Positions 34,193 to 43,800 of a stretch of 64,000 bases of DNA are shown here, in pieces. The DNA is from Hyphomicrobiales bacterium (GTDB lineage: Bacteria; Pseudomonadota; Alphaproteobacteria; Rhizobiales; Beijerinckiaceae), in contig UBNE01000015.1 in NCBI GenBank assembly GCA_900466745.1, forward strand, positions 82,929 to 146,928. Reading direction: 5' to 3'. The translations under genes and the position numbers were made by a program. Position 1 is the stretch's first letter; each line of letters starts with the position of its first letter. The notes beneath the pieces were generated by a model, which was given only the letters and a program-made list of their open reading frames with translations, searched no databases and was not told the origin of the DNA.

Positions 34193-35383
34193 ATGCTTCT
34201 CATCAATACCCATCCCGAATATGGGCACGATCTCGACCCGGCCGATCGCGCCACGCTCGGCCCGGAAGGCGCCGCGGCGATCGCGCGCCATCTCGCCCGG
34301 CGCGCCGGCCATGCGCCGACCCCGCTGCATGCGCTGCCGGGGCTGGCGGCGGCGCTCGGCATCGGCGGGCTCCATGTCAAGGACGAGGGCCAGCGCCTCG
34401 GCCTCGGCAGCTTCAAGGCCCTCGGCGGCGCCTATGCCGTGATCCGGCTGGTGCAGGAGGCCGCGGCGGAACGGCTCGGCCGGGCCGTGGACGATGCCGA
34501 TCTCGGCGATCCTGCCGTGCGGGCCGTTGCGGCCGGGATGACCTTCGCCTGCGCCACCGACGGCAACCATGGCCGCTCGGTCGCGCAGGGCGCGCAGCTC
34601 GTCGGCGCCCGGTCGGTGGTCTTCGTGCATGGCGGGGTCAGCGACGAGCGCGTCGCCGCCATTGCCCGCTTCGGCGCGGAGATGGTCCGCGTCGCCGGCA
34701 CCTATGACGATTCGATCGTCGAGGCGGCCCGCGTCGCGGCGGAAAAGGGCTGGACCGTGGTGTCCGACACCTCCTGGGAGGGCTATGAGCGCATCCCGGC
34801 GCTGGTGATGCAGGGCTATACCGCGATCGCGCAGGAGGCCTTCGCCGCCTTGCCCGAACGGCCGAGCCATGTCTTCGTCCAGGCCGGCGTCGGCGGCATC
34901 GCCGCGGCGCTGGCGGCGCAGATGCTGACGCGGTTCGGCGCGGAGCGCCCCTTCTTCACCGTGGTCGAGCCGGAGCTCGCCGCCTGCCTGTTCGAGGCCG
35001 CGCGGCAGGGCCGTCCGGTGAAGATCGCCCATGGCGCGCCGACCGTGATGGCGATGCTCGAATGCTACGATCCTTCGCCGCTGGCGCTGCGCGTGCTCTA
35101 CCGCGCCGCCGACGCCTTCCTCACCGTGGCGGATTCCGACGCCGTCGAGGCGATGAACCGGCTGGCGCGGCCGGTCGCGGGCGATCCGGCGATCGTCGCC
35201 GGCGAAAGCGGCGCGGCCGGGCTCGCCGGGCTCCTGGCAGCGCTGCGCCAGCCGGAAACGCGCGCGGCGCTGAAGCTCGACCGCAGCTCCCGCGTCTTCC
35301 TGGTCAACACCGAGGGCGCGACCGACCCGGCGCGCTATGCCGAGCTCGTCGGGCTCTCGCCCGAGGCGGTCGCCGCTGGCTGA
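34193..35383 (+). CDS. dpaL: Diaminopropionate ammonia-lyase
   Basis: PLP-dependent fold-II enzyme, 396 residues, the usual length. Converts 2,3-diaminopropionate to pyruvate and two ammonia. The PLP lysine lies in LGSFKALGGAYA (Lys about residue 75), the cofactor-contact Asn/Gly in ATDGNHGRSVAQ near 123-134, and the phosphate-binding loop in QAGVGGIAAALAA near 233-245. TSWEGYERIP and EGATDPARY are further family blocks. ATG 34193 has GAGGGG 3 to 8 bases upstream. Divergent from an Lrp-type regulator, the usual arrangement for inducible amino-acid catabolism. The related threonine-dehydratase family is less likely given the family blocks. Confidence 0.9.
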   Translation: MLLINTHPEYGHDLDPADRATLGPEGAAAIARHLARRAGHAPTPLHALPGLAAALGIGGLHVKDEGQRLGLGSFKALGGAYAVIRLVQEAAAERLGRAVDDADLGDPAVRAVAAGMTFACATDGNHGRSVAQGAQLVGARSVVFVHGGVSDERVAAIARFGAEMVRVAGTYDDSIVEAARVAAEKGWTVVSDTSWEGYERIPALVMQGYTAIAQEAFAALPERPSHVFVQAGVGGIAAALAAQMLTRFGAERPFFTVVEPELAACLFEAARQGRPVKIAHGAPTVMAMLECYDPSPLALRVLYRAADAFLTVADSDAVEAMNRLARPVAGDPAIVAGESGAAGLAGLLAALRQPETRAALKLDRSSRVFLVNTEGATDPARYAELVGLSPEAVAAG

Positions 35384-35483
35384 CCCGGATGGCCGGCCTG
35401 CTCCTGCCGCCATTGCGGAGAAGGCGGCCGGCGTCGTAGCAGGGGCGCGCGGCCCCTGCCCGGCCGCGTGCCGGAGGCCCTCG

Positions 35484-36680
35484 ATGAAGCTTCGTCCCGA
35501 TACGCTGGCGATGACGGCCGTCCTCGCCATGCTGACGGCGCTGGGCCCGCTCTCCACCGATTTCTACCTGCCGTCCCTGCCGGAGATCGTCCAGGTCATG
35601 GGCACGGACGTCGCCGGCGCGCAGGCGACGCTGTCCTCCTTCCTGTTCGGCTTCGCCGCCGGCCAGATCGTCTGGGGGCCGCTCTCCGACCGGCTCGGCC
35701 GCCGGCCGATCCTGCTCGCGGGGCTGGGGCTGTTCGCGCTGGCGACGCTGGCCTGCGCCTTCGCGCCCTCGATCGAGGCGCTGACCGCGGCGCGGGCCCT
35801 GCAGGCGCTCGGCGCCTCGGGGCCGATCGTGCTCGGCCGCGCCATGGTGCGCGACCTCTACGAAGGCGCGCGGGCCGGGCGGGAGCTGGCGCGGATGGGC
35901 ACGATCATGGGGCTGGTGCCGGCGGTGGCGCCGGTGATGGGCGGCGTGCTGCAGGTCGCCTTCGGCTGGCGCTCGACCTTCTTCGCCTCCCTGCTCTTCG
36001 CGCTCGGACTGGCGGTCGCCATTATCACGGTGATGCCGGAGACATTGCGGCAGCGCTCGCCGCAGCCCCTGTCGCTGCCGGCGATCTTCCGGGGCTACGG
36101 GACGCTGCTGCAGAACCGCGCCTTCCGCGTCTATGTGGCGCTGACGGCGCTGGCCTATGCCGGGCTCTTCGCCTTCATCTCTGGCTCGTCCTTCGTGCTG
36201 ACGGCGGTCTACGGGCTGACGCCGGTGCAGTACGGCTTCTCCTTCGCCACCGGCGTCATCGGCTATATCGGCGGCACCGTGCTGGCGCAGCGCCTCGTCG
36301 GCTCGCGCGGCATGGACGGCGTCATCGCGCTCGGCGTGCTCTGCCTGGCGCTCGGCGGGCTGCTGATGCTCGGCAGCGTCGCGACCGGCGCGGGCGGGGC
36401 GTTCGGCGTGGTGCTGTCCTGGGCGGTCTATGCCTGCGGCGTCGGCCTCGCCATGCCGCAGGCCCAGGCCTCGGCGATGATGCCCTTCCCGGATCGCGCC
36501 GGCGCCGCCTCCTCCTTCAACGGGCTGTGCCAGATGCTGCTTTCCGCCTGCATCGGCCTGCTCGTCGGCCACCTGCTCAAGAACGCCGCGCTGCCCCTGC
36601 CGCTGGTGATGTCGGGGCTCGGCATCACCGCCTTCCTGCTGTTCAACCTGACCCGCCGCATCCGCGCCGGCAGGAGTTGA
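35484..36680 (+). CDS. MFS multidrug efflux protein, Bcr/CflA family
   Basis: 398 residues, 12 predicted helices. The N-terminus LGPLSTDFYLPSLPEIVQVMG (TM1, with the conserved STDxYLP) and GPLSDRLGRRPILLAG (motif A) identify the Bcr/CflA drug:H+ antiporter group. The middle GxxLGPxxG-like helix reads GLVPAVAPVMGG. ATG 35484 is placed by GGAGG six bases upstream; the open frame before it overlaps the lyase gene. Follows the lyase by 100 bp on the same strand but probably has its own promoter. Drug specificity is unknown. Confidence 0.92.
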   Translation: MKLRPDTLAMTAVLAMLTALGPLSTDFYLPSLPEIVQVMGTDVAGAQATLSSFLFGFAAGQIVWGPLSDRLGRRPILLAGLGLFALATLACAFAPSIEALTAARALQALGASGPIVLGRAMVRDLYEGARAGRELARMGTIMGLVPAVAPVMGGVLQVAFGWRSTFFASLLFALGLAVAIITVMPETLRQRSPQPLSLPAIFRGYGTLLQNRAFRVYVALTALAYAGLFAFISGSSFVLTAVYGLTPVQYGFSFATGVIGYIGGTVLAQRLVGSRGMDGVIALGVLCLALGGLLMLGSVATGAGGAFGVVLSWAVYACGVGLAMPQAQASAMMPFPDRAGAASSFNGLCQMLLSACIGLLVGHLLKNAALPLPLVMSGLGITAFLLFNLTRRIRAGRS

Positions 36681-36726
36681 CCGGCAGGAGCCGAACGGGC
36701 GGAAGCGAGGCGCCGGGAACCGCGCC

Positions 36727-38892
36727 TCAGCCGCCGAACAGGCGCTCGAAGAAGTTCTTCTCCTGCGGCGCCGGGGGCGTCCAGGCGCGGTCGCCCTCGA
36801 GCGGCATCGGGCCGCCCTGCTGCGGCGCCATCTGCGCCACCGGCGCCTCGACCGGGGCCGGCACGCCCTGCCAGAAGCCGCCGGGCAGCGGGATCGGCTG
36901 CGCCCCGACATGGGCGAGCTTCATGTACTTGCCCCAGATCTCGCCGGGCAGGCCGCTGCCGGTGACGCGCCGCATCGCCGAATTGTCGTCGTTGCCGACC
37001 CAGACCGCGGTGACGAGCCGGGCGGTGAAGCCGACGAACCAGGCGTCGCGATAATCCTGCGTGGTGCCCGACTTGCCGCCCACCTCCCAGCCCGGGATGT
37101 TGAACTTGCTGCCGGTGCCGCCGTTCATGACGCCGGTGAACATCGTGTCCATCATCGCCAGCGGCTGCTTCTGGATGACCGGGCCGAAGTTGGTGGCCTT
37201 GCGGGCATAGACGACCTTGCCGCTGGTGGCCTTCACCTCGCGGATGACATAGGGCAGCACCGACTGCCCGCCATTGGCGAAGGTGGCGTAGGCCGCCGTC
37301 ATCTCGAGCGGCGTCACCTCGGAGGTGCCGAGCGCCAGCGAGAGATTGGGCTGGATCGCCGAGGTGATGCCGAGGCGCTGCGCGGTGCGGACGACCTCCT
37401 TCGGCGTGACCTCCTGGATCAGCCGGGCCGCGACCGTGTTGAGCGAATGCTGCATCGCGGTCCGCAGCGTCACCGGGCCGCGATAGCTGCGCGAATAGTT
37501 CTCCGGCTCCCAGCCCTTGATCGAGAAGGGCGCGTCGTCGCGGATCGTGTCCGGCGTCAGCCCCTTCTCCATCGCGGTCAGGTAGACGAAGGGCTTGAAG
37601 GAGGAGCCCGGCTGACGCCGCGCCGCGGTGGCGCGGTTGAACTGGCTCTTGGTGTAGTCACGCCCGCCGATCAGCGCGCGGATGGCGCCGTCCGGGGCCA
37701 GCGAGACGAGCGCGCCCTGCGAGGCGTGGAGCTTCGCCCCCTGCGCCGCCAGCGCGTCGACCAGGATGGTCTCGGCCGAACTCTGCAGCTTGGTGTCGAT
37801 CGTCGTCAGCACGGTGACGTCGCCATCGACCGCGCCGATGAAGTCGTCGAGCACGTCCATGACGTAGTCGGCGGCGTAGTTGACCGAGCCGGCGCCGGTG
37901 CGCTCGGGCACCTCGGCCGGCGCCGTCATCGCCGTCCTGGCGGCGTCCTGCGAGATGAAGCCCTGGTCGGCCATCGCCGTAATGACGAGCTTGGCCCGCT
38001 TCTCGGCGAGGTCCGGGTTGCGGTTCGGCGCCAGGCGCGAGGGCGCCTGGACGAGGCCGGCCAGCATCGCCGCCTCCGCGATCGTCACCGAGCGCGCCGA
38101 TTTGTTGAAATAACGCTGCGCCGCCGCCTCGACGCCATAGGCGCCCGAGCCGAAATAGACGCGGTTGAGATAGAGCTCGAGGATCTGGTCCTTGCTGTAG
38201 GTGCGCTCCAGCCACAGCGCCAGGATCGCCTCCTGGATCTTGCGGGCGGCGGTCCGCTCCTGCGTCAGGAACAGGTTCTTGGCGAGCTGCTGGGTCAGGG
38301 TCGAGCCGCCCTGCACCCCGCCGCGCCCGCGCAGATTGTTGACCACGGCGCGGGTGATGCCGACAGGATCGACGCCGAAATGGTCGTAGAAGCGCCGGTC
38401 CTCGATCGCGACGAAGGCCTTGGGCAGATAGGGCGGCACCTCGCCCAAAGTGATGGTGCGCCCGCCGGTCTCGCCGCGATTGGCGAGCAAGGAACCGTCG
38501 GCCGCGAGGATCGCGATGTTGGGCGGCCGGCGCGGCACGGTGAGCTGGTCGATCGGCGGCAGTTGCGAGGCGTAATAGGCGACGACGCCGCCGACGCCGA
38601 TGACGCACCAGAGACCGAGCACCATCGTCCAGTAGAACAGGCCGCCGAAGAGCGAGCGCCGCCGGCGCCGGCCGCGCTTCTTGCCGCCGCCGCTGCCCCC
38701 GCCGCCCGCGCGCTTGTCGCGGCGCGGCGGCTTGCGCAACTGCCGCTCGGGCTCGGTGCGGGTCGGGCCCTGCTGGAAGCGGACCGGGCGATCGTCGGGA
38801 GAAAGACGCATGTCACCGTCATCGCGGCTCTCGCCGCGCTCATAGCCAAAGGAGGGCTCGCGCCGCTCGCCTCGTGAAAACCGGTCGTTCAT
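36727..38892 (-). CDS. Penicillin-binding protein 1A, bifunctional transglycosylase/transpeptidase
   Basis: 721 residues. Polymerises and cross-links peptidoglycan in the periplasm. The basic, Gly-rich cytoplasmic tail (residues 1-80) is followed by one membrane helix (about 82-108). The GT51 domain shows VAIEDRRFYDHFGVD (catalytic Glu about 164) and GGSTLTQQLAKNLFL. The transpeptidase has SSFKPF (nucleophile Ser near 430), an SxN motif (SLN) and KSGTT. The C-terminus is Pro/Gln-rich. ATG 38892 gives the normal length; the frame stays open another 176 codons upstream without family sequence. Convergent with the MFS pump gene and divergent from the DoxX gene. The family assignment to 1A is firm; the mrcA name is not used by all alphaproteobacteria. 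Confidence 0.95.
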   Translation of the reverse strand: MNDRFSRGERREPSFGYERGESRDDGDMRLSPDDRPVRFQQGPTRTEPERQLRKPPRRDKRAGGGGSGGGKKRGRRRRRSLFGGLFYWTMVLGLWCVIGVGGVVAYYASQLPPIDQLTVPRRPPNIAILAADGSLLANRGETGGRTITLGEVPPYLPKAFVAIEDRRFYDHFGVDPVGITRAVVNNLRGRGGVQGGSTLTQQLAKNLFLTQERTAARKIQEAILALWLERTYSKDQILELYLNRVYFGSGAYGVEAAAQRYFNKSARSVTIAEAAMLAGLVQAPSRLAPNRNPDLAEKRAKLVITAMADQGFISQDAARTAMTAPAEVPERTGAGSVNYAADYVMDVLDDFIGAVDGDVTVLTTIDTKLQSSAETILVDALAAQGAKLHASQGALVSLAPDGAIRALIGGRDYTKSQFNRATAARRQPGSSFKPFVYLTAMEKGLTPDTIRDDAPFSIKGWEPENYSRSYRGPVTLRTAMQHSLNTVAARLIQEVTPKEVVRTAQRLGITSAIQPNLSLALGTSEVTPLEMTAAYATFANGGQSVLPYVIREVKATSGKVVYARKATNFGPVIQKQPLAMMDTMFTGVMNGGTGSKFNIPGWEVGGKSGTTQDYRDAWFVGFTARLVTAVWVGNDDNSAMRRVTGSGLPGEIWGKYMKLAHVGAQPIPLPGGFWQGVPAPVEAPVAQMAPQQGGPMPLEGDRAWTPPAPQEKNFFERLFGG

Positions 38893-39153
38893 CCTGTCCC
38901 GTTCGGCCGATACCCGCCCCTGCGAGGGGTCAGGTGTAACAGGATTCAAACATGGCGCTTTTAAGGGTTCGTAAAGCGTGTGACGCGGCAAGAATAACAC
39001 AGTCGTCGCGGGAACGTGATGAAATTTGCAAAAGCGCAAGCGACCGTCGCCGCGTGCGGGATATTGCGCAAAATCGAAAGCCCTGCCTAAAAGCCGTAGG
39101 AAACGCGCAGGAACCCATCGAAACCCTTCCAACTGCATCGACAGAGGACCCAG
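38893..39153. promoter_or_regulatory. Divergent promoter region between PBP1A and DoxX genes
   Basis: 261 bp, no gene. The GC content falls in the central part (CATGGCGCTTTTAAGG, GAATAACACAG, GATGAAATTTGC), as expected for promoters in both directions. No convincing operator or riboswitch seen. Confidence 0.4.
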
Positions 39154-39546
39154 ATGAATTCGCTCAATCGCTATGCGCCGCATGCCCTCGGCCTGCTCCG
39201 CATCGTCACCGCGCTGATCTTCATCATCCACGGCACGCAGAAGCTGTTCGGCTTCCCGGAACTGCCGCCGGGCGGCAGCCTGCCGGCCGCCTTCACCCTG
39301 TCCTGGACCGCGGGCGTCCTCGAATTCGTCGGCGGCCTGCTCGTGCTCGTCGGCTTCCAGACCCGAATCGTCGCCTTCATCCTCTCGGGCGAGATGGCCT
39401 TCGCCTACTGGATGGCGCATGCGCCCAAGAGCTTCTACCCGGCGCTGAACGGCGGCGACGCGGCGATCCTCTACTGCTTCGTCTTCCTCTATCTCGTCTT
39501 CGCCGGCGCCGGCGCCTTCGCGATCGACAAGGACAGCCGCGGCTGA
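39154..39546 (+). CDS. DoxX-family membrane protein
   Basis: 130 residues, four predicted membrane helices. The DoxX pattern is clear: LLRIVTALIFIIHGTQKLFG in helix 1, then a Gly-rich loop, WTAGVLEFVGGLLVLVGFQTR in helix 2, and GEMAFAYWMAHAPKSFYPALNGGDAA between helices 3 and 4. Members are linked to oxidative stress and thiol homeostasis; the biochemical role is unresolved. GAGGA lies seven bases before ATG 39154. A strong intrinsic terminator follows at 39572-39608, so it is monocistronic. Confidence 0.9.
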   Translation: MNSLNRYAPHALGLLRIVTALIFIIHGTQKLFGFPELPPGGSLPAAFTLSWTAGVLEFVGGLLVLVGFQTRIVAFILSGEMAFAYWMAHAPKSFYPALNGGDAAILYCFVFLYLVFAGAGAFAIDKDSRG

Positions 39547-39571
39547 GGCCGAACGCGCCAGCCCGAATCGG

Positions 39572-39608
39572 AAAGGCCCGCCTCCGGCAGGAAGCGGGCC
39601 TTTTTCGT
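39572..39608 (+). terminator. Intrinsic terminator after the DoxX gene
   Basis: Arms AAAGGCCCGC (39572-39581) and GCGGGCCTTT (39594-39603) with a 12-nt loop, followed by TTTTTCG. The stem also has A-rich sequence on the other side, so it could also terminate the leftward trxA transcript, which ends at 39629. Confidence 0.85.
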
Positions 39609-39628
39609 TCCGCCGGCTCGGGCGCGAA

Positions 39629-39949
39629 TCAGACGGCGGCCGAGATCCAGCGCGAGAGATCGCTCTTGGGAGCGGCGCCGACCTTCTGCGAGGCGAGCTT
39701 GCCGTCCTTGAACAGCATCAGCGTCGGGATCGAGCGGATGCCGAACTGGGCCGGGACCTGCTGATTCTCGTCGACATTCATCTTCACGATCTTGACCTTG
39801 CCCTGCAGCTCGGTCGCGATCTCCTCCAGCGCCGGGCCGATCATGCGGCAGGGGCCGCACCACTCGGCCCAGAAATCCACCACGACCGGCTCCGCGGACT
39901 TCAGGACATCGGCCTCGAAGCTCTGGTCGGTTACCTTGTTCGTCGCCAT
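39629..39949 (-). CDS. trxA: Thioredoxin
   Basis: 106 residues, the canonical size. Disulfide reductase of the cytoplasm; the active site WCGPC occupies residues 30-34 after the conserved VVVDFWAE strand. The cis-Pro loop reads [13 protein letters not shown] near 72-84. ATG 39949 gives the standard length; a longer frame to 39988 adds unlike residues. In related Rhizobiales, trxA closes the addB-addA cluster, and here it is still downstream of addA on the same strand, with a DUF1345 gene between. A separate promoter is likely in the 215-bp gap upstream. Confidence 0.97.
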   Translation of the reverse strand: MATNKVTDQSFEADVLKSAEPVVVDFWAEWCGPCRMIGPALEEIATELQGKVKIVKMNVDENQQVPAQFGIRSIPTLMLFKDGKLASQKVGAAPKSDLSRWISAAV

Positions 39950-40164
39950 GACTGGCCGCCTTTCGGTTTCAACGGGCGGCAGGGCCACCCTTCGCCAGCG
40001 AAGCTATGAACGCCCGCCCTTCCGGTCAAGGCGCCCGCGCCGCAGGGGCGCGGCGCATCCGCCGCCCCGAGCATCGGACCGCAAAGTGGAATCCACTTTG
40101 CGGAAAAACCCGACGCACCGGAAACGAGACAGACCGTCGCGCGTCCAAAAAGATACGCGACGAT
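39950..40164. promoter_or_regulatory. Upstream region of trxA with a 25-bp perfect palindrome
   Basis: 215 bp with no gene. At 40079-40103 lies a perfect palindrome with 12-bp arms around one base (arms CCGCAAAGTGGA and TCCACTTTGCGG). It is preceded by GAGCAT (40069-40074) and so belongs to a small repeat family with copies at 16272 and 48178. Near 40130-40170 a second imperfect inverted repeat around GTCGCGCGT and ACGCGAC could end the DUF1345 transcript. The trxA promoter should lie at 39960-40060. Confidence 0.5.
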
Positions 40165-40821
40165 CTAGGAGCCGCCCGAGACCAGGCTCGCGCCGACATT
40201 GATCGCCATCGCCAGGATCGAGGTGTTGAAGACGAAGGCCAGAACCGAATGCAGCAGCACGATGCCGCGCGCATGGCGGGTCGTCACGCCGACATCCGAG
40301 GTCTGCGAGGTGCAGCCGACCGTATAGGCGAAATACAGGAAATCGACATAGTCCGGCTCCGCCTTGCCGGGAAAGTCGAAGCAGGGCTCGACCTTGCCGT
40401 TCTGATAATAGATGCCGGCGTAATGCAGCGTGAAGAAGGCGTGCAGCAGCGTCCAGGAGCACAGGATCGTGAAGCCGCCGAGTGCCAGATGCGCGCCCCG
40501 CTCGCCCGAGGGCACCGCCCCGAGCCCGACGATCTGCACGACAATGGCGACGAGGCTGGCGCTCGCCGCCAGGCAGGCGATGATGAGAATCGCGAAAGCC
40601 CCTTCGTCCTGCCGCTCGGCCCGGGCGCGGATCTGGGCGACCGTCTCCGTGAACATGGTCGAGGCGAGCAGGCCGAGATAGAGGATCGCACCGGCATCCC
40701 AGGCGATCAGCAGCCGCGTCGCCCAGCGCCAGTCGCTGGGCAACAGCGCCGCCGCCACCACGCCGGCCGCCAAAGCCACCAGAAGCCGGGGACGCAACAG
40801 CAGGGAGGGCAGGATCTTCAT
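40165..40821 (-). CDS. DUF1345 integral membrane protein
   Basis: 218 residues, five hydrophobic segments. The DUF1345 pattern is visible: LLLRPRLLVALAAG at the N-terminus, WDAGAILYLGL, then LHYAGIYYQ and DYVDFLYFAYTVGCTSQTSDVGVT, the most conserved block, followed by RGIVLLHSVLAFVFNT. Function of the family is unknown. ATG 40821 has GGAGG seven bases upstream; an ATG at 40839 overlaps the addA stop but is less likely. Lies directly downstream of addA on the same strand and is probably co-transcribed with it, an insertion relative to the addB-addA-trxA order I know from relatives. Confidence 0.88.
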   Translation of the reverse strand: MKILPSLLLRPRLLVALAAGVVAAALLPSDWRWATRLLIAWDAGAILYLGLLASTMFTETVAQIRARAERQDEGAFAILIIACLAASASLVAIVVQIVGLGAVPSGERGAHLALGGFTILCSWTLLHAFFTLHYAGIYYQNGKVEPCFDFPGKAEPDYVDFLYFAYTVGCTSQTSDVGVTTRHARGIVLLHSVLAFVFNTSILAMAINVGASLVSGGS

Positions 40822-40835
40822 GGCTCGGCCTCCCG

Positions 40836-43800
40836 TCATGATCCTGCACCGCCGCCGAATGTGCCGTCCGCGAGGGCCGCGAGCGCTGCGGCGAGCCGGT
40901 CGGGCCCGATCTCGAAGCAGGCGAGATTCGCGGTGTAGACGAGCAGCGCCCGCGCCGCGCGGCCGGGATAGATCTCGCGCAGCAGCGCGGCATAGGCGGC
41001 AAGCTGGGCAACCGTCGAAGCGGGAACCGCGTCGATATCGGCCGGCGGCCGGGCCGCCGTCTTGAAATCGGCGATGATGATGCTGTCTGGCGTGATGGCG
41101 AGCCGGTCGATCCGCCCCGAGATCGCGCGCACCGACCCATCCGGCAGCCGGATCGCGCCGCAAACAGGCGCTTCCGCCAGAGCATCGCTGGCGAAAAGCT
41201 CCGCGAGCGCCGACGCGGCGAGCAATTCGAGCGCCATCGCCGCGATCTCCCGACGCCGCTCCGGCGACAGGGCGCGGCCGCGCGCCTCGGCCAGGGTCAG
41301 CGCCGTCTCCGCGCGACGCTCCGCCGGCACCTCCGGCAGGACCTGGAGCAGGAGATGCGCCAGCCGGCCGGCGGCCGCCGCCTCGGCCAGGAACGGCCCG
41401 TCGCCCGGCCGCTCCTCGCCATTGGCGGCGGCGAGCGCGCCGGAGGGCTTCAGCGGCGGCAAGGGCTCGGCCTCGCGCGCGACCGGGCGGGCGAGCCAGG
41501 CGGGCGTCGCGGCCTTCACCGCATCGTCGGTCTTGGTTTCGGTATCCTCGGGCGGCGCGGGCGGCGTCACGCTGAAGCGCAGGATCGCCTCGTCGCCGAT
41601 CTCCTGCAAGCCCGCCTCGGAGGCGGCGAGCCCCTCGGCGATCATCGCATACCAGCTCCCCTCGGGCGCCTCGCCCCTGGGCTGGGCCGCGCAGACGATC
41701 AACCGGTCCTCGGCGCGGGTCATGGCGACATAGAGCAGGCGGTGATGCTCCTCGACCATCTGCTCGACCACGACCGCCTTGGCGGCCATCGTCGCGGGCG
41801 TATCCTCGGCCGAGCCCGGCGGCCAGATCGGCACGAGCGCGCCGCTCCCGGTCGGAACGGCGAGGATCTTGGGCAGGCGCCGGGCGCCGGGCTCGGGGCC
41901 GAGATCGGCGAGAATGACGATCTTCGCCTCCAGACCCTTGGAGCCGTGCACGGTCATGACGCGGACCTCGCCGGCGCTGGCCGAGAGATCGCGCTTCACA
42001 TCGGCGGCGCTGCCGGTGACGTGCTGGAGGAAGGCGGCAAGGGAGGGGCCATAGCGCCGCTCATGATCAAGGGCGGCGCCAAGAAAGGCATCGAGCGCGT
42101 CGCCGGCTTCGGCGCCCAGCCGCGCCAGCGCGAGATTGCGCCCGCCGCCAGGGCCGAGCAGATCGGCGAAGAAGCGGAACGGGCCGCAACGGCCGGCCTC
42201 GCGCGTCCAGTGGACGAGCTTCGCCTCAGCGGCGGCATAGCGCGGCTCGCTTGCGGCCGCCTCCTGCAAGGCGGCGCGCAGCGAGCCCTTGCGGCCGGGC
42301 GCGAGGCGCAGCAGGTCGTCGTCGTCGAGGTCGATCAGCGGCGTCTTGAGCGCGGTCGCCAGCGTCAGGTCGTCCTCCGGCAGCAGGAGCGCCCGGCCGA
42401 GCACGACCAGGTCCTCCACCGCCGGGTGCTCGGCCAGCGTCAGGCGGTCGCGACCGGCAACAGGCACCTGGGCATCCTTCAATGCCTTGACGATCGCCTC
42501 GAACAGCGCGCCGCGCTGGCGCAGCAAGATCATGACGTCGCCGGGCCTGAAGGGGTGGCCGCGATCGTCGCGGCGGGCGCGATGCCAGCGCTGCAAGGTG
42601 CGGGCGATACGCTCGGCGAGCTTGACCGTGCCGCTGCGGCGCTCGGGCGCGTCGACCGGAGTGGTCCAGGCATCGGGCGGTTCGCCCGTGTCATTGGCGG
42701 CGAGCGGCCAGATATCGACCGTGCCGGGTGCGCTGCGGCGGACGGTGTCATGGGTCTCGGGCCGCGGCGCGCCGTCGAAGACGAGGCCGCGCGCATGCTC
42801 GGGCAGGGCGAAGACGGCATCGACGGCCTGCATGATGTCCGGCGCCGAGCGGAAGGAGGTGTTGAGGCTGATCGCCTCGAAAGCGAGCTCGGCGGCCGCG
42901 ATCCGCCGCTCCAGCGCGCGCCGCTCCTCGCCGAAGGCGGCGGGCGCGGCACCCTGGAAGCCGTAGATCGACTGCTTCTCGTCGCCGACAACGAAAATGG
43001 TGCGTGGCTTCGGCCTCAGATCGCCGCCGCTGACGAACTCCTCGGCGAGCTTGCGCAGGATCGCCCATTGCGCCTCGCCGGTGTCCTGCGCCTCGTCGAG
43101 CAGGATGTGGTCGATGCCGGCGTCGAGCTTGTAGAGCACCCAGGCCGCCTCGACCCGCTCCAGCAGCGAGCGCGTGCGCGCGATCAGGTCGTCATAGTCG
43201 AGCAGCGAGCGCAGGCTCTTCTGGCGCTGGTAGGAGGCGAGCATCCGCGTCACCAGCAGAGCGAGCGCCGCGCTGCGGTCGCGGATGGCGATGGCGTTCA
43301 GCCGCTCGCCCGCCGCCAGCACGAGCGCCGCCAGAGCCTCCAGAGCGGCGAGCAGAGCACCGTCCAGCTCCGATTTGCCGCGGCCGCGAATATGGGTGTT
43401 GATCGTGCCGGCATCGGTGATCAGGCCGCGGCGGCAGAAGGTGACCGGATCGCCATCGTCCTGTCCCGCCAGCAACGCACGCAGATTGGTGGCGCAATTC
43501 TGGCGCGTCGTGCTGCCGGCGCCGAGCGCCTCGATCAGCGCCGGCAGACCGGGGAGCGCGGCCAGCTCGGCGCGGAAAACGGCCTTGACCGTCCCGGCAT
43601 CGAGATCGGGCGGAATGCCGAGGAAGGCGGCGATGCCGGCGCGCATCTCTTGCGGGTCGCGGGCGCGGCCGGTCTCGTCGCTGAACAGGGCGCGCTGGCG
43701 CAAGGCTTCCTGCACCATGGTCTCGAAGGAATCCTGCGCCGCCAGCCGCGCCAGCAGGTCGAGCGCCCTGGCCTCCGCCCCCTGCGGATCGGCGGCGACG

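Noticed and set aside
36727..39420. 897-residue version of PBP1A starting at 39420
   Set aside because: The extra N-terminal 176 residues run antisense through the DoxX gene and the divergent promoter region; the normal PBP1A N-terminus starts at 38892.
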